From: Paracoccaceae bacterium
GTDB lineage: Bacteria > Pseudomonadota > Alphaproteobacteria > Rhodobacterales > Rhodobacteraceae
DNA: 64,000 nt
Direction: 5' to 3'
NCBI GenBank assembly: GCA_013373325.1
Contig: JABXIA010000120.1
Coordinates: 58,443 to 122,442, forward strand
The notes under the pieces were generated by a model that saw nothing but the letters and a program-made list of their open reading frames with translations, did no database searches and was not told where the DNA came from. Below are positions 1 through 7,920 of the stretch, piece after piece. The stretch's first letter is position 1; every line of letters begins with the position of its first letter. A program made the translations under genes and the position numbers.

Positions 1-336
1 GATCTCGAAGCCTTCCGTGTCGCCGGCGATGATCGAGCGGATGCTTTCGCCCTCGCCAAATTCGATGGTGGTCACGTGGGTGAGCGAGACGTTGAGGCGA
101 TAGACCTGGCCTTCCTGGTAGGTGGCCAAGCGCACGCGGCTGTCGTTGGGCCCGCCACGCGGGATGGCTTCGGCGAAGGCAACGACTGGCAGCAAAACGA
201 AAAGGACAACAACTGCAGTTCGTACGAGCAACAAACATGCGTTTCCGGAATAAGTAGTGTCACCGATACCCTGCCGCGCTGCGCGCTCTCGGCACATTGA
301 CGACAAGATAATTTGAAGTGAATTCCAGAAGCGCAT
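1..336 (-). CDS. virB9: VirB9-type T4SS outer-membrane-complex protein, N-terminal part (cut by window edge)
   Basis: VirB9 forms the periplasmic/outer-membrane core of type IV secretion systems with VirB7 and VirB10. Only 112 N-terminal codons are present and the reading frame is open to base 1. The segment after the hydrophobic stretch (LLVRTAVVVLFVLLPVVAFA) matches mature VirB9: RVRLATYQEGQVYRLNVS, then TTIEFGEGESIRSIIAGD. I chose the ATG at 336 because it overlaps the virB8 stop as TAATG and has GGAG about 6 bases upstream; the ATG at 297 has no ribosome site. The signal peptide then begins unusually late (about residue 36), which is odd. Gene order supports the call strongly. Confidence 0.85.
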   Translation of the reverse strand, partial: MRFWNSLQIILSSMCRERAARQGIGDTTYSGNACLLLVRTAVVVLFVLLPVVAFAEAIPRGGPNDSRVRLATYQEGQVYRLNVSLTHVTTIEFGEGESIRSIIAGDTEGFEI

Positions 337-989
337 TAATTCTCCAATCTGTCGGAGCGGATGGAATACTCGAGCACGGTGAAGCCGAATGGATTGGTCC
401 AGACCTCGTCGATGGAGCGGCGGGTCTCCGGGCGGAACTCGAAGAGAAGCGTGGCAGTGAAGAGGCCTGTCTGAACGCCATTGATAGACGTCAGGCGCTT
501 GCGCAGGCGGACCGTGGCGCGGTTGGTTCCGATCCGGTTGATGCTGAGGATTTCCACGTCGAGCCGGGCATTGGGGCCATAGACGGTCGGCGGGTAATTT
601 TCGTTGGCGCTGTTCCAGATCTGGCGCAGCCCGCTCTCGGCGGCCCCATCCGAGCGGCGCAGGACGCTGCGGATGCGCAGATCGTTGTCCAGCTGGTTAT
701 AGACCTCCCGGTCGGTCACATAGCGGAAGACCTCCGCCTCGATGATCGCCTGATTGGCGGTCACCGAGGAGGCGCCCACCGAGGCTTCGGGGAGAGCAAA
801 ACCGGTGGCGGGATCGTAGGGGACAACAACCGGGGGCGGGTCGACATCGAGGATCGAGACAGCCGCGGCACTCAGACAGCCGATGATACCGAAGAAAAGG
901 CCCATCAGGCCAAGGCGTTGCCAGAGCCGTTCGCGGCGTAAGGCACCATAGACCAGTTCTTCCTCGATGATTTCTTGTTCAGTCGCCAC
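336..989 (-). CDS. virB8: VirB8 inner-membrane T4SS protein
   Basis: The 217-residue protein has a short cytoplasmic N-terminus (MATEQEIIEEELVYGALRRE), one membrane segment at about residues 27-48, and a periplasmic VirB8 domain. Characteristic stretches are EAEVFRYVTDREVYN and the C-terminal WTNPFGFTVLEYSI. VirB8 is a bitopic assembly factor linking the inner-membrane complex with VirB9/VirB10. Its length is normal for the family. The stop codon overlaps the virB9 start (TAATG), so the two are probably translationally coupled. It follows virB5 by about 17 bases; there is no virB6 between them. Confidence 0.95.
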   Translation of the reverse strand: MATEQEIIEEELVYGALRRERLWQRLGLMGLFFGIIGCLSAAAVSILDVDPPPVVVPYDPATGFALPEASVGASSVTANQAIIEAEVFRYVTDREVYNQLDNDLRIRSVLRRSDGAAESGLRQIWNSANENYPPTVYGPNARLDVEILSINRIGTNRATVRLRKRLTSINGVQTGLFTATLLFEFRPETRRSIDEVWTNPFGFTVLEYSIRSDRLEN

Positions 990-1006
990 CCGTCATGCCC
1001 CCACGA

Positions 1007-1819
1007 TCAGTCTGCCCGGAGGTCTGGCAAGGTGAAATCCATGAAGCGCTGTTCTTCGGCGATGGTGGCGGCATCGATCACGCCGCCGGTGCCATCGCCC
1101 ACGGTCTGGATGGCTTCGAGTTGCCACATGGCGACCAGTGCAATGGCGAGCTCCGCGGTCACGCGCGTGTTGAGATCGATGCTTTCCTTGAGTTCGTCCA
1201 TGTCGTCGATGAGTCCGACAAGGCGGTCGACCCGCTCGAGCGATTGGCCGGCATCCTCATAGCTGTTCTGGGCCGCCGCCGAGACAAGGGCACCGGTGGT
1301 GGCCTGCGTCGCCACGCGGTTGGCTCCGGGATTTCCGCTCGTGGCCATTTCCGAGAGGGTGTCCTCGTCAAAGCCGAGGTCGGCCAGAACGCGGTCCATC
1401 TGGGTTTCGATCTCGCCTGCGCCGGAGCCCGAGAGGCCCGAGAAATCCCCAGTCTTGATCGCCTCAATCGTGGCGAGGATGTCGCCGAACTCTTGGTCGA
1501 GCAGGCCGTTCAACTCGTCTTCCATTTCCGTGCGGATGATTTCGGGAAGCTCGGCAAGTCGGGTGAGCGCTTCATAGGTTCTTTGCAGCTCCGCGAGTTG
1601 ATCCGTGAGTGTGGCAAGCTGTTCGCGGAGCTGCGTCAGCTGCTCGTTTTGCAGAATCTCGTCCTCGATCATCTGCCGCAGCTGCTGGATGTTTTGCGCG
1701 ATGTTCTGGGTGTCGACGACGGGCACGCCTTGCGCGAGGGCAGGGGATAGGGCGCCAAGATGCAGACCGATCCCAAGTGTCGTGGCCAAAGCTGTCCTCA
1801 AGAGCAGATGTCCCATCAT
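1007..1819 (-). CDS. virB5: VirB5-like minor pilus protein
   Basis: The 270-residue exported protein starts MMGHLLLRTALATT with a signal peptide ending near ALAQ (about residue 30). A long, Gln/Glu/Leu-rich helical region (IQQLRQMIEDEILQNEQL) and a C-terminal helical segment containing ESIDLNTRVTAEL fit the VirB5/TrbJ pilus-tip family. The ATG pair overlaps the stop of the upstream gene, and AGGGAG lies about 6 bases before it. The C-terminus ends FMDFTLPDLRAD, closely matching the last residues of the upstream transglycosylase-containing protein (FMDFTIREIE), so the two share a VirB5-like frame. Confidence 0.8.
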   Translation of the reverse strand: MMGHLLLRTALATTLGIGLHLGALSPALAQGVPVVDTQNIAQNIQQLRQMIEDEILQNEQLTQLREQLATLTDQLAELQRTYEALTRLAELPEIIRTEMEDELNGLLDQEFGDILATIEAIKTGDFSGLSGSGAGEIETQMDRVLADLGFDEDTLSEMATSGNPGANRVATQATTGALVSAAAQNSYEDAGQSLERVDRLVGLIDDMDELKESIDLNTRVTAELAIALVAMWQLEAIQTVGDGTGGVIDAATIAEEQRFMDFTLPDLRAD

Positions 1820-2970
1820 TCAATCTCCCTGATCGTAAAATCCATGAACGCGCCTTCGGTCATGCGAGCGCTGGCCTGGGCCAGCTCCTCGGCAGAAAGG
1901 ACGCGGGTGCGTGCCGCCTGAAGCCGGATGCGTGCAGCGACGAGGCGCACGAGTTCGGCGCGGGCATAGGTGTTGAGCGCCATGCTCTCCTGCACATCTT
2001 CTGTCTCGGAAATCCGCTCGACGATATCGCGGATGCGCAGGGCGGCTTGGCGGATCGCGGCGGGTGAGTTGCTGCCATAAAAGGCCGCCCCATGACCCGT
2101 GAGCGAGAGGTTGGCATTGGCGAGAAGCGCGGGGTCGATCGTGCCAAGCGCTTCGATCCCGCCGATACGGGTCAGATAGAGATTGTAGCGTTCGGGGATC
2201 ACCTGGACGTAGTGCTGGGTCTCGCGAAAGGGCGGAACGCCGCCATACTCGAAGACCCGGCCGGGTCCGGCGTTATAGGCCGCGAGGCCGTTGATGATGT
2301 TGCCATCGAATGTGTTGAGCTGGGTCGCGAGATAGCGCGCGCCGCCATGCACCTGCAGGTAAGGGCTGTCATAGTATTCCGGGTTAATGCCCAGATCGCT
2401 GGCGGTGCCCGGCATGATCTGGGTGAGACCATAGGCGCCGACGGGAGACCGTGCCCCAATCGTAAACCGGCTTTCCTGCCAGATGAGGGCCTGTAGAAGC
2501 GCGCGCCATTGGACGGGGGAAAGACCCGCGCGGCCAACACCCGCAAAGCCACTGGTCTCCTGAGCCACGCGGATGATGAGCTGCTCGATGGTCTCAGACG
2601 CATCCCCAAACATCTGTTCACCGCCGGGATTGGGATCGATCTCGCCCGTGCCATAGACCGCCTCGACTGACCGGGCCGGATCCCCGCTGCCGCTTTCCAG
2701 CCCCGAGACCATAGCTGGCAAGCCCTGACCGCCGAAGCTGGTCTGGGCATCAAGGATGCGTTGCAGGGTTTCCAGCTGCTCCCGTTCGATCTCGGCAATG
2801 AGTTCGCGCACGGCAAGCTTGTCCGACTGAACGGCCAAGTCAGCCTCGCGATCGCCGGTCTCGACGATGTCACGCGCGGTCAGCCCACTGTCATTGGTCG
2901 GCACGCCTTGCGCGACGCCGAGACCGGGCAGCAGGCAAAGTGCCAGGATATGAGGCAGGCTAGACTTCAA
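1816..2970 (-). CDS. VirB5-like protein with inserted lytic transglycosylase domain
   Basis: The predicted product of about 384 residues has a signal peptide (MKSSLPHILALCLLPGLGVAQ). An N-terminal helical region resembles VirB5. A soluble lytic transglycosylase (SLT) domain follows at about residues 145-255, with catalytic ES in IWQESRF, then GAYGLTQIMPGTA and NGLAAYNAGPGRV. The C-terminal helical region again resembles VirB5 (ESMALNTYARAELVRL against ESIDLNTRVTAEL in the next gene). A TTG start at 2970 is preferred because GGAGGG sits 6 bases upstream and the leader is then a clean signal peptide; a longer TTG start at 2991 is possible. It would open peptidoglycan locally for the pilus. It is a second transglycosylase, besides the one at 6050-6718. 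Confidence 0.85.
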   Translation of the reverse strand: MKSSLPHILALCLLPGLGVAQGVPTNDSGLTARDIVETGDREADLAVQSDKLAVRELIAEIEREQLETLQRILDAQTSFGGQGLPAMVSGLESGSGDPARSVEAVYGTGEIDPNPGGEQMFGDASETIEQLIIRVAQETSGFAGVGRAGLSPVQWRALLQALIWQESRFTIGARSPVGAYGLTQIMPGTASDLGINPEYYDSPYLQVHGGARYLATQLNTFDGNIINGLAAYNAGPGRVFEYGGVPPFRETQHYVQVIPERYNLYLTRIGGIEALGTIDPALLANANLSLTGHGAAFYGSNSPAAIRQAALRIRDIVERISETEDVQESMALNTYARAELVRLVAARIRLQAARTRVLSAEELAQASARMTEGAFMDFTIREIE

Positions 2971-3127
2971 TGTCGCCCTCCGGGGTGCCAAGGGGCGTGA
3001 AGTGGCAATCAGGCGCGACGGGTGCCGTTGACGCGAGGAATGTGAAGCAGTTCGCCTGCGGCTCCCGGTACTGGGTGCAGGAGGCCAAAGCGCCGAGCGC
3101 GGTGATAAGAAACAGGGTACGGATCAT
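2960..3127 (-). CDS. Small lipoprotein, VirB7-like
   Basis: This 55-residue protein, MIRTLFLITALGALASC followed by TQYREP, has a lipoprotein signal with lipobox LASC (lipidated Cys17). It starts inside the virB4 stop (ATGA overlap) and overlaps the beginning of the next gene, so it is embedded in the operon. Size, lipobox and location in a VirB operon fit VirB7, the small lipoprotein that stabilises VirB9, but the sequence after the Cys is not recognisable as VirB7 by itself. The usual VirB7 position is next to virB8, so the call rests on type and context. Confidence 0.6.
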   Translation of the reverse strand: MIRTLFLITALGALASCTQYREPQANCFTFLASTAPVAPDCHFTPLGTPEGDIEV

Positions 3128-5514
3128 GAAAGCCTCCAGAAGTCCGGGCGGTCGCGGTAATCGGCGCCGACAAGCGCTTCGCCCTTTTCCATGCCGCCAA
3201 GGATGGTGAGATTGGGTCCAAGCGCGCTCAGATCGGCATCGACGACGATCGAGCCCTGATCGTCGCGGATCAGCGCCAAACGGCTGTTGCTGCCCGTGTT
3301 GAGAAGGACGTCGAGCTCCTTCTCCGTGAGGTTCAGCATGGCGTAGTCCGCAGGCTGCGCGCGGATATTGGGCAGCAGGATCTGCGTCGGCACCGCCTCG
3401 ACGATGGTCTTGCCGGTCCGGGTGCGCTCGAGCTGGCTTGCGTATTGCGTCATCATCACCGCGACGGTGTTCTGCTTGCGCGCGGTCACCAGCCAGTTCG
3501 ACAGCCGCTCGGCGAAATACGCGTTGTCGAGCGCCTTCCAGGCCTCGTCGATCACGATGATGGTGGGGCGGCGGTCCTCGATTTCGCGTTCGACCCGGCG
3601 GAAAAGATAGGAGAGAACCGCCATCCGTTCCTTGTCGGCCTCGCTGTCGAGAATGCCGGTCAGATCGAAGCCCACGACATCGCCCCTGAGCGAGAAGGTG
3701 TCCTCGAGGCTCTGCCCGAAGATCCAGCCATAGCGACCGTCTTCGGTCCACTCGAGCAGGCGCTGGTGCAGATCGCCGCCATCATCGGTGGACACAAAAA
3801 GCGACGCGAAATCCCGCCAGTTCCGCAGGGCCGGATTGGAGGCCTGGGCATTCTGGCGCACGACCTCCTGGATGCGGTTGGTCTGTGCGGGCGTCAGGGG
3901 CTTGTCAGCGCGGTAGAGCAGGGCGGCAAGCCAATCCGACAGCCAGGCGGTGCCGCGCGCATCGGTCTCGGTCCAGAGCGGGTTGAGGCCCGTGGGCTGA
4001 CCGGCGTTCAGGGACGCGTAGCGCCCGCCATTCGCGCGGACCGCCATCTCCATACCGAGGCGGTAGTCGAAAACGAAGATCCGGGCGCCCGCGCGACGGG
4101 CCTGGGTCATCAGGAAGGCCGAAAGCACAGACTTACCTGACCCGGGCCGGCCCATGATCAGTGTATGCCCGCTGGTCGGTTCTTTGTCGGGCGATCCCTG
4201 CTCGTGATAGGAAAACCGGTAGGCGCTCTGCTCGGGCGTGGGCAAATAGGTGATGACCCGGCCCCATGGGGTAAGTGCTGCGGGTTTGCCGAGCTGCGTT
4301 CGGTGGAAGGCCGCGAAATCCGCGAAGTTGCGATTGGTGACGGCGCTGGCACGCACGCGCTTGGGCTGGTTGCCGGGATGCTGGCTGAGGTAATGGGCCT
4401 TTGCGGCGACCCGCTCACCGATCATCTTCACGCCTTCGGTCGCGGCGGCGTTCACGATTTCGGCGCTGAGCGTCTGCAGCTCATCCAGCGTTTCGCAGAA
4501 GAGCGTCACGACCATATGGTGTTCGCCGAAGCTTTGGCGCTTGGCCTCGAGATCATCGGCGGCGATATCGAGGGCTTCCAGGAGCGAGAGGGCCGCGTCC
4601 TGGCTGGCCTGCATCTGGCGCTTTTGCCGCTTGATGCGGCCCGCCATGAGGTTCGAATTGATCGGCGTGAAGGAGTGCGTCACGATCATGTCGACCGGCA
4701 GGTTCAGCATGTCGAACATGGTGCAGGAGGTGCCTTCCGAGTATTCCCCGATGGTGAAACTCTTGCCGTAGCGATGGCCCACGACGCCTTCGGAAAGCTC
4801 GAAATGGTCGCCCTGAAACGTCACGCGGGTATTGGCGACGTTGAAGGACAGAAAGCCGTAGGTGTTTGCCGGGTAGAGCGGCAGCTCGGTGCCCGTGTTC
4901 AGCGCGCCCAGAAACCCTACCAGTTCGCCTGATGTGGCTGACAGCAGGCGCGGCTTGAGCTCGGTGAGGCCCGAGAGGAATACATTCACGGCCTCGCCGA
5001 GGCGCTGCAGGCGCTTGCGAGTCTCCTCCCTCAGCCGGTCCGGTGCGCTGCGGCTGAGGAACGGCAGGAGGCTTTTCGGGGGCGGGCGGTGAATGACGGT
5101 GAGCGTCAGGGTCTTGTCTCGGAGCCCGCTGGTCTCGAGCTTGGTGCGCCAGCGCCGGTCCACCTCGCCCGCGAAGCTGTCCTCACGGATGGGGTCGAGA
5201 TCAGGTTTGATGGCCTTGGAGGCCTTGTGGACGTAATAGCTGAATTCCGGCCCGAGCTGCGCGACGATGCGGGCAAAAAGCGCCGTCACCTTGTCGAGAT
5301 AGGCATCGTCCGTCGTGTAGCTGTTGATCCCCTCGAGCCGGATGCAGCGGAAGAGTTCGTTCACCCGCGTCCGCACGGTCTGGTCATCGACGAGGCTCAC
5401 ATAGGGCAGCATATGCGCAAGGCGGGTCTCGCGCGCATACCAGTCCGGCGTCATTGTGCGGGGGTCGAGCGCAGCATCACGGGCGTCATCACGGGGCATA
5501 GCTGTCCCCGCCAT
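3124..5514 (-). CDS. virB4: VirB4 T4SS ATPase
   Basis: The 796-residue ATPase energises pilus assembly and substrate transfer at the inner membrane. The N-terminal CagE/TrbE/VirB domain (about residues 30-420) includes GYSEG-type stretches and LPVDMIVTHSFTPI. The C-terminal RecA-like domain has Walker A GRPGSGKS and Walker B PTIIVIDEAWKAL, followed by TARKQNTVAVMMTQ. Length is normal for VirB4. The start is ambiguous: the ATG at 5514 has no clear ribosome site, whereas the ATG at 5499 (MPRDDARD) has GGGGA about 6 bases upstream. Either way it overlaps the 3' end of virB3. The stop overlaps the lipoprotein start. Confidence 0.96.
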   Translation of the reverse strand: MAGTAMPRDDARDAALDPRTMTPDWYARETRLAHMLPYVSLVDDQTVRTRVNELFRCIRLEGINSYTTDDAYLDKVTALFARIVAQLGPEFSYYVHKASKAIKPDLDPIREDSFAGEVDRRWRTKLETSGLRDKTLTLTVIHRPPPKSLLPFLSRSAPDRLREETRKRLQRLGEAVNVFLSGLTELKPRLLSATSGELVGFLGALNTGTELPLYPANTYGFLSFNVANTRVTFQGDHFELSEGVVGHRYGKSFTIGEYSEGTSCTMFDMLNLPVDMIVTHSFTPINSNLMAGRIKRQKRQMQASQDAALSLLEALDIAADDLEAKRQSFGEHHMVVTLFCETLDELQTLSAEIVNAAATEGVKMIGERVAAKAHYLSQHPGNQPKRVRASAVTNRNFADFAAFHRTQLGKPAALTPWGRVITYLPTPEQSAYRFSYHEQGSPDKEPTSGHTLIMGRPGSGKSVLSAFLMTQARRAGARIFVFDYRLGMEMAVRANGGRYASLNAGQPTGLNPLWTETDARGTAWLSDWLAALLYRADKPLTPAQTNRIQEVVRQNAQASNPALRNWRDFASLFVSTDDGGDLHQRLLEWTEDGRYGWIFGQSLEDTFSLRGDVVGFDLTGILDSEADKERMAVLSYLFRRVEREIEDRRPTIIVIDEAWKALDNAYFAERLSNWLVTARKQNTVAVMMTQYASQLERTRTGKTIVEAVPTQILLPNIRAQPADYAMLNLTEKELDVLLNTGSNSRLALIRDDQGSIVVDADLSALGPNLTILGGMEKGEALVGADYRDRPDFWRLS

Positions 5515-5767
5515 GGATGCTGCGGTTTCGCGTGGGTGGCGTCTCCTGCAGCGCTGTCATCATCACGTCGATGAAGCGCGGGTCCCAATCCGCGGCCTTC
5601 CACAGTACCGGATAGAGTAGGGCGGCGACACCCAGTACCGCGATGTGCTGAACCCAGACGAACAAGAGCACCGAACCGAAGAGCCAGACCATCGCATACA
5701 TGATCGGCAGGCCCAGTAGCTTGGGCGGGCGCACGAGGCCGAGGAAGAGAGGCGAGCGCTCAGCCAC
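5489..5767 (-). CDS. virB3: VirB3 inner-membrane T4SS protein
   Basis: A small membrane protein of about 92 residues begins VAERSPLFLGLVRPPKLLGLP, the classic VirB3 opening, followed by two close hydrophobic helices (MYAMVWLFGSVLLFVW and IAVLGVAALLYPVLW). VirB3 associates with VirB4. I chose the GTG at 5767, which overlaps the virB2 stop (GTGGCTGA). An ATG at 5809 in the same frame would add a proline-rich leader overlapping virB2 by 50 bases and looks unlikely. The C-terminus overlaps the virB4 start. Confidence 0.88.
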   Translation of the reverse strand: MAERSPLFLGLVRPPKLLGLPIMYAMVWLFGSVLLFVWVQHIAVLGVAALLYPVLWKAADWDPRFIDVMMTALQETPPTRNRSIHGGDSYAP

Positions 5768-6053
5768 CGGCAAAGACCGCGGCAACGATGGTGGGGGCGG
5801 CCGCAACACCGGCGATGCCCACGAGGACCCAAAGCGCTTGGCGCAGGTCGATGATGTTGAAGAACCAGCTCAAGAAAACGCCGAGGACCGCGAGTGTGGC
5901 GATGACCACACCAAGAGGGCCGGTCAGCGCATCGACAATGCCCTGTAACAGGCTCTGGATCGGGGAGAGATCGATGCTCTGTGCAAGGGCGGGTTCGGCA
6001 ATCAGCAGGAATAGCGCCAGCGAGGCGACAAAGAGGTTTGAAATCTGTTTCAT
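5760..6053 (-). CDS. virB2: VirB2 major pilin
   Basis: The 97-residue protein has a signal peptide (MKQISNLFVASLALFLLIAEPALA) and two hydrophobic segments (about residues 45-64 and 73-94) ending in AAVFAGG. This is the size and architecture of VirB2/TrbC pilins. It lies between the virB1-like transglycosylase (overlap at 6050-6053) and virB3, the canonical order. The pilin is cleaved, inserted in the inner membrane and polymerised into the conjugative pilus. Confidence 0.9.
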   Translation of the reverse strand: MKQISNLFVASLALFLLIAEPALAQSIDLSPIQSLLQGIVDALTGPLGVVIATLAVLGVFLSWFFNIIDLRQALWVLVGIAGVAAAPTIVAAVFAGG

Positions 6054-6718
6054 GAATTTGATCCTTCCAATCGGGCCACGACGGCCATGACGCGGGCCAC
6101 GTGGTTCTGGGTTTCTCGGTAAGGGGGAATGCCACCGTGTTGGCGCACGGCATCCGGCCCCGCGTTGTAGGCCGCAAGCGCCAGGCGCGGATCGCCGAAC
6201 GTCTCCAGCATCATCGCGAGGTAGCGGGCGGAGCCGTCGAGGTTCTGCAACGGATCGCGCGGGTCGACGCCCAGATCAAGCGCCGTCGCTGGCATCAATT
6301 GACCAAGGCCAATGGCACCTGCACTTGAAATCGCATCCTGCCGGTAGGCGCTCTCAACCTCGACATTGGCCCGATAGAGAGCCAGCCAATCCGTCACGGA
6401 AAGCCCCGCGCGACGCAGGCCGGGATGGTCGGCATAGCGTAAGGCCGTGGTCTGAATCCCGGAGAGGACATCGGCGCGGGGCAGGGGAGTCGGGCGGGCA
6501 AGGGCCGCGACTTCGACGCCCTCTTGCTCGGTCTCTACCTCGCCGAAGATCGCGATCCCATCGGAGGCCGAACCCTGACCGATGCCGTCATTGTAGTTCC
6601 GGGCAAAACCGCTCTGAGACCGCGACGGGGTCAGAGAGCCGTCGCTCTCCATGACCAGGACCATTTGCGCTGAGGCAGGTGCTGCGACCAGCCAGAGGCA
6701 GACGAGGTTAGTTGTCAG
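6050..6718 (-). CDS. virB1: VirB1-like lytic transglycosylase
   Basis: The protein of about 222 residues has an SLT domain in its C-terminal half: VEVESAYRQDAISSAGAIGL (catalytic Glu in the first ES), GQLMPATALDLGV, and LALAAYNAGPDAV. It locally cleaves peptidoglycan for T4SS assembly. The mature region follows a good signal peptide (LTTNLVCLWLVAAPASAQ), but no ATG, GTG or TTG opens it. A CTG at 6718, overlapping the stop of the upstream gene, gives the only sensible leader. If CTG is not used, the first ATG falls after the signal cleavage site, so the start is uncertain though the family is not. Confidence 0.85.
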   Translation of the reverse strand: MTTNLVCLWLVAAPASAQMVLVMESDGSLTPSRSQSGFARNYNDGIGQGSASDGIAIFGEVETEQEGVEVAALARPTPLPRADVLSGIQTTALRYADHPGLRRAGLSVTDWLALYRANVEVESAYRQDAISSAGAIGLGQLMPATALDLGVDPRDPLQNLDGSARYLAMMLETFGDPRLALAAYNAGPDAVRQHGGIPPYRETQNHVARVMAVVARLEGSNS

Positions 6719-7088
6719 CGCCCTTGTCTGATGGGGCTTTGTCTGGCGGGGCGAGTTTGTGCGTACGGCTTGTCCCCGCCTCAAGCGGCAGATCGACATG
6801 CGCAAAGCCAAGGCCAATGAAGAATGACACCACGCCAGAGATCGTCTTGAACTCGCGGATCTTGATATCGTTGTAGGTCGTCCGCGTGCGGGCGGTGACG
6901 AGGAGCTTTTCCACCCCGTCATCAGAGACAACGCGCATGATCCAGACCCCGTAATAGCTGGGGCCTTTCTTATGTGCCGACTCCTGGCACAGGATTTCTG
7001 CGCTATAGCCGCTTTCCACGAGTTCGCGGAACCTGGCTTCCGTAACCACATTTGGTGCTTCGATGTCCCAGTTCATGGCCCGGCTCAC
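6708..7088 (-). CDS. Unrecognised first protein of the virB operon
   Basis: A 126-residue soluble protein is encoded from a GTG at 7088 with GGAGA five bases upstream (an internal ATG at 7076 lacks a ribosome site). I do not recognise a family. It has mixed alpha/beta composition with segments such as YYGVWIMRVVSDDGVEKLLV and IKIREFKTISGVVSFFIGLGF, no signal peptide, and a charged Pro/Lys-rich tail (APPDKAPSDKGADN). Being first in the T4SS operon, right after the palindrome at 7141, it could be regulatory or a transfer accessory protein; that is inference from position only. Confidence 0.75.
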   Translation of the reverse strand: MSRAMNWDIEAPNVVTEARFRELVESGYSAEILCQESAHKKGPSYYGVWIMRVVSDDGVEKLLVTARTRTTYNDIKIREFKTISGVVSFFIGLGFAHVDLPLEAGTSRTHKLAPPDKAPSDKGADN

Positions 7089-7140
7089 GCTTTCTCCAAT
7101 GGCGCGACCCCAGGCATTCCCACTTGAAGCCCAGAGTTAC

Positions 7141-7154
7141 GATAGTATACTATC
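7141..7154. promoter_or_regulatory. Perfect 14-bp palindrome, putative T4SS operator
   Basis: GATAGTATACTATC is a perfect palindrome in the divergent region between the virB operon (minus, starting 7088) and the small secreted gene (plus, starting about 7245). A near-identical copy (GATAATATACTATC) lies at 24913-24926, upstream of the minus-strand gene at 24179. The bases that follow are also similar in both places (CAACCGCAAGATGTAATA against CAACGCAAAATATAA). I infer a shared regulator site. Confidence 0.6.
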
Positions 7155-7244
7155 AACCGCAAGATGTAATATCGTGCTTTAGCTGTAGTTTGGTTACGCA
7201 AACACTAGTCACGGCCAGTGTCCGCGATCAAGGAGATAACAGGT

Positions 7245-7538
7245 TTGAGAAACCCAAGGTTGACATGCCTGCTCCCAATGCAAGCTATAGCTCTTCTGAT
7301 CTGCGTTCCCGGGCCGGTTTTGGCGGCATCCTGCTCTGCGCCATCCCGTCCTTTCCTGCCAAGCGATTCGCGGGCCGCGCGGGACTATGCGGATATCATC
7401 CGCGGCGACTTCGAAGATTACATCCAGGATATCCAGAGCTACTTCCGTTGCCTCGACAGCGAACGCGCCCGCGCTTTCGAAGAAGCGCGGGAAGTCAGCG
7501 AGGACTATGGCCGATTTCTACAATTGGTAGGGGATTGA
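7245..7538 (+). CDS. Small exported protein, divergent from the virB operon
   Basis: The product of about 97 residues has a hydrophobic leader (LLPMQAIALLICVPGPVLAA) and a charged mature part (RDYADIIRGDFEDYIQDIQ) with two Cys residues (SCSAPSRP and YFRCLDSERA), suggesting a small helical periplasmic protein. AAGGAG at 7230-7235 lies 9 bases before a TTG at 7245, which I prefer to the GTG at 7218. The family is not recognised; small secreted proteins of this kind occur beside alphaproteobacterial virB operons, so a transfer-related role is possible. It shares the palindrome region with the virB operon. Confidence 0.65.
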   Translation: MRNPRLTCLLPMQAIALLICVPGPVLAASCSAPSRPFLPSDSRAARDYADIIRGDFEDYIQDIQSYFRCLDSERARAFEEAREVSEDYGRFLQLVGD

Positions 7539-7602
7539 TGGGCAACCTCGGGAGCATCAGACTTGCAGCCCATGGAAACCAGACGCCGATAACACCCTCA
7601 AA

Positions 7603-7661
7603 TATCTACTTTTTAGATAACAGATTTCATCCGCTAGCGACGTCACAAAAGGTATGTGACG
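7603..7661 (+). promoter_or_regulatory. Two inverted repeats before the XRE gene, one over its ribosome site
   Basis: CGTCACA (7641-7647) and TGTGACG (7655-7661) form a perfect 7-base inverted repeat with a 7-base spacer. The repeat ends one base before the GTG start of the XRE gene, and its spacer contains the AAAGG ribosome site. A second inverted repeat, TATCT-N7-AGATA, lies at 7603-7619. Position suggests autoregulation, either as operator or as RNA hairpin. Confidence 0.5.
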
Positions 7662-7662
7662 C

Positions 7663-7920
7663 GTGGCAAAAACAATCAGAACAAATGGCCAGTTGGCGCT
7701 CGTCCGTGCGTTGGTTGAAGCACGTCAAAATGCGGGTCTCAGCCAGCAGCAGTTGGCGGCGAAGCTCAAACGCCACCAGTCATTTGTGGCACGTCTCGAA
7801 AGTGGCGAGCGTCGTATCGACGTCGTGGAGTTTACAGTTCTGGCGAGGGTCATTGGTTTTGACAAAGATGAAGTCCTGTCGATTGTCGAAGCCGCCACGG
7901 AGCCCGACCACAGGATTTGA
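7663..7920 (+). CDS. XRE-family HTH regulator
   Basis: The 85-residue protein is almost entirely a Cro/CI-type helix-turn-helix domain: LVEARQNAGLSQQQLAAKL, then RHQSFVARLESGERRIDVVEF, then ARVIGFD. This is the typical size of a plasmid-borne single-domain repressor or antitoxin-like regulator. It starts at a GTG whose ribosome site is inside the inverted repeat at 7641-7661. It is the only regulator close to the virB promoter region and is therefore the best candidate to bind the GATAGTATACTATC palindrome, but that link is inferred. No toxin partner is visible. Confidence 0.85.
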   Translation: MAKTIRTNGQLALVRALVEARQNAGLSQQQLAAKLKRHQSFVARLESGERRIDVVEFTVLARVIGFDKDEVLSIVEAATEPDHRI

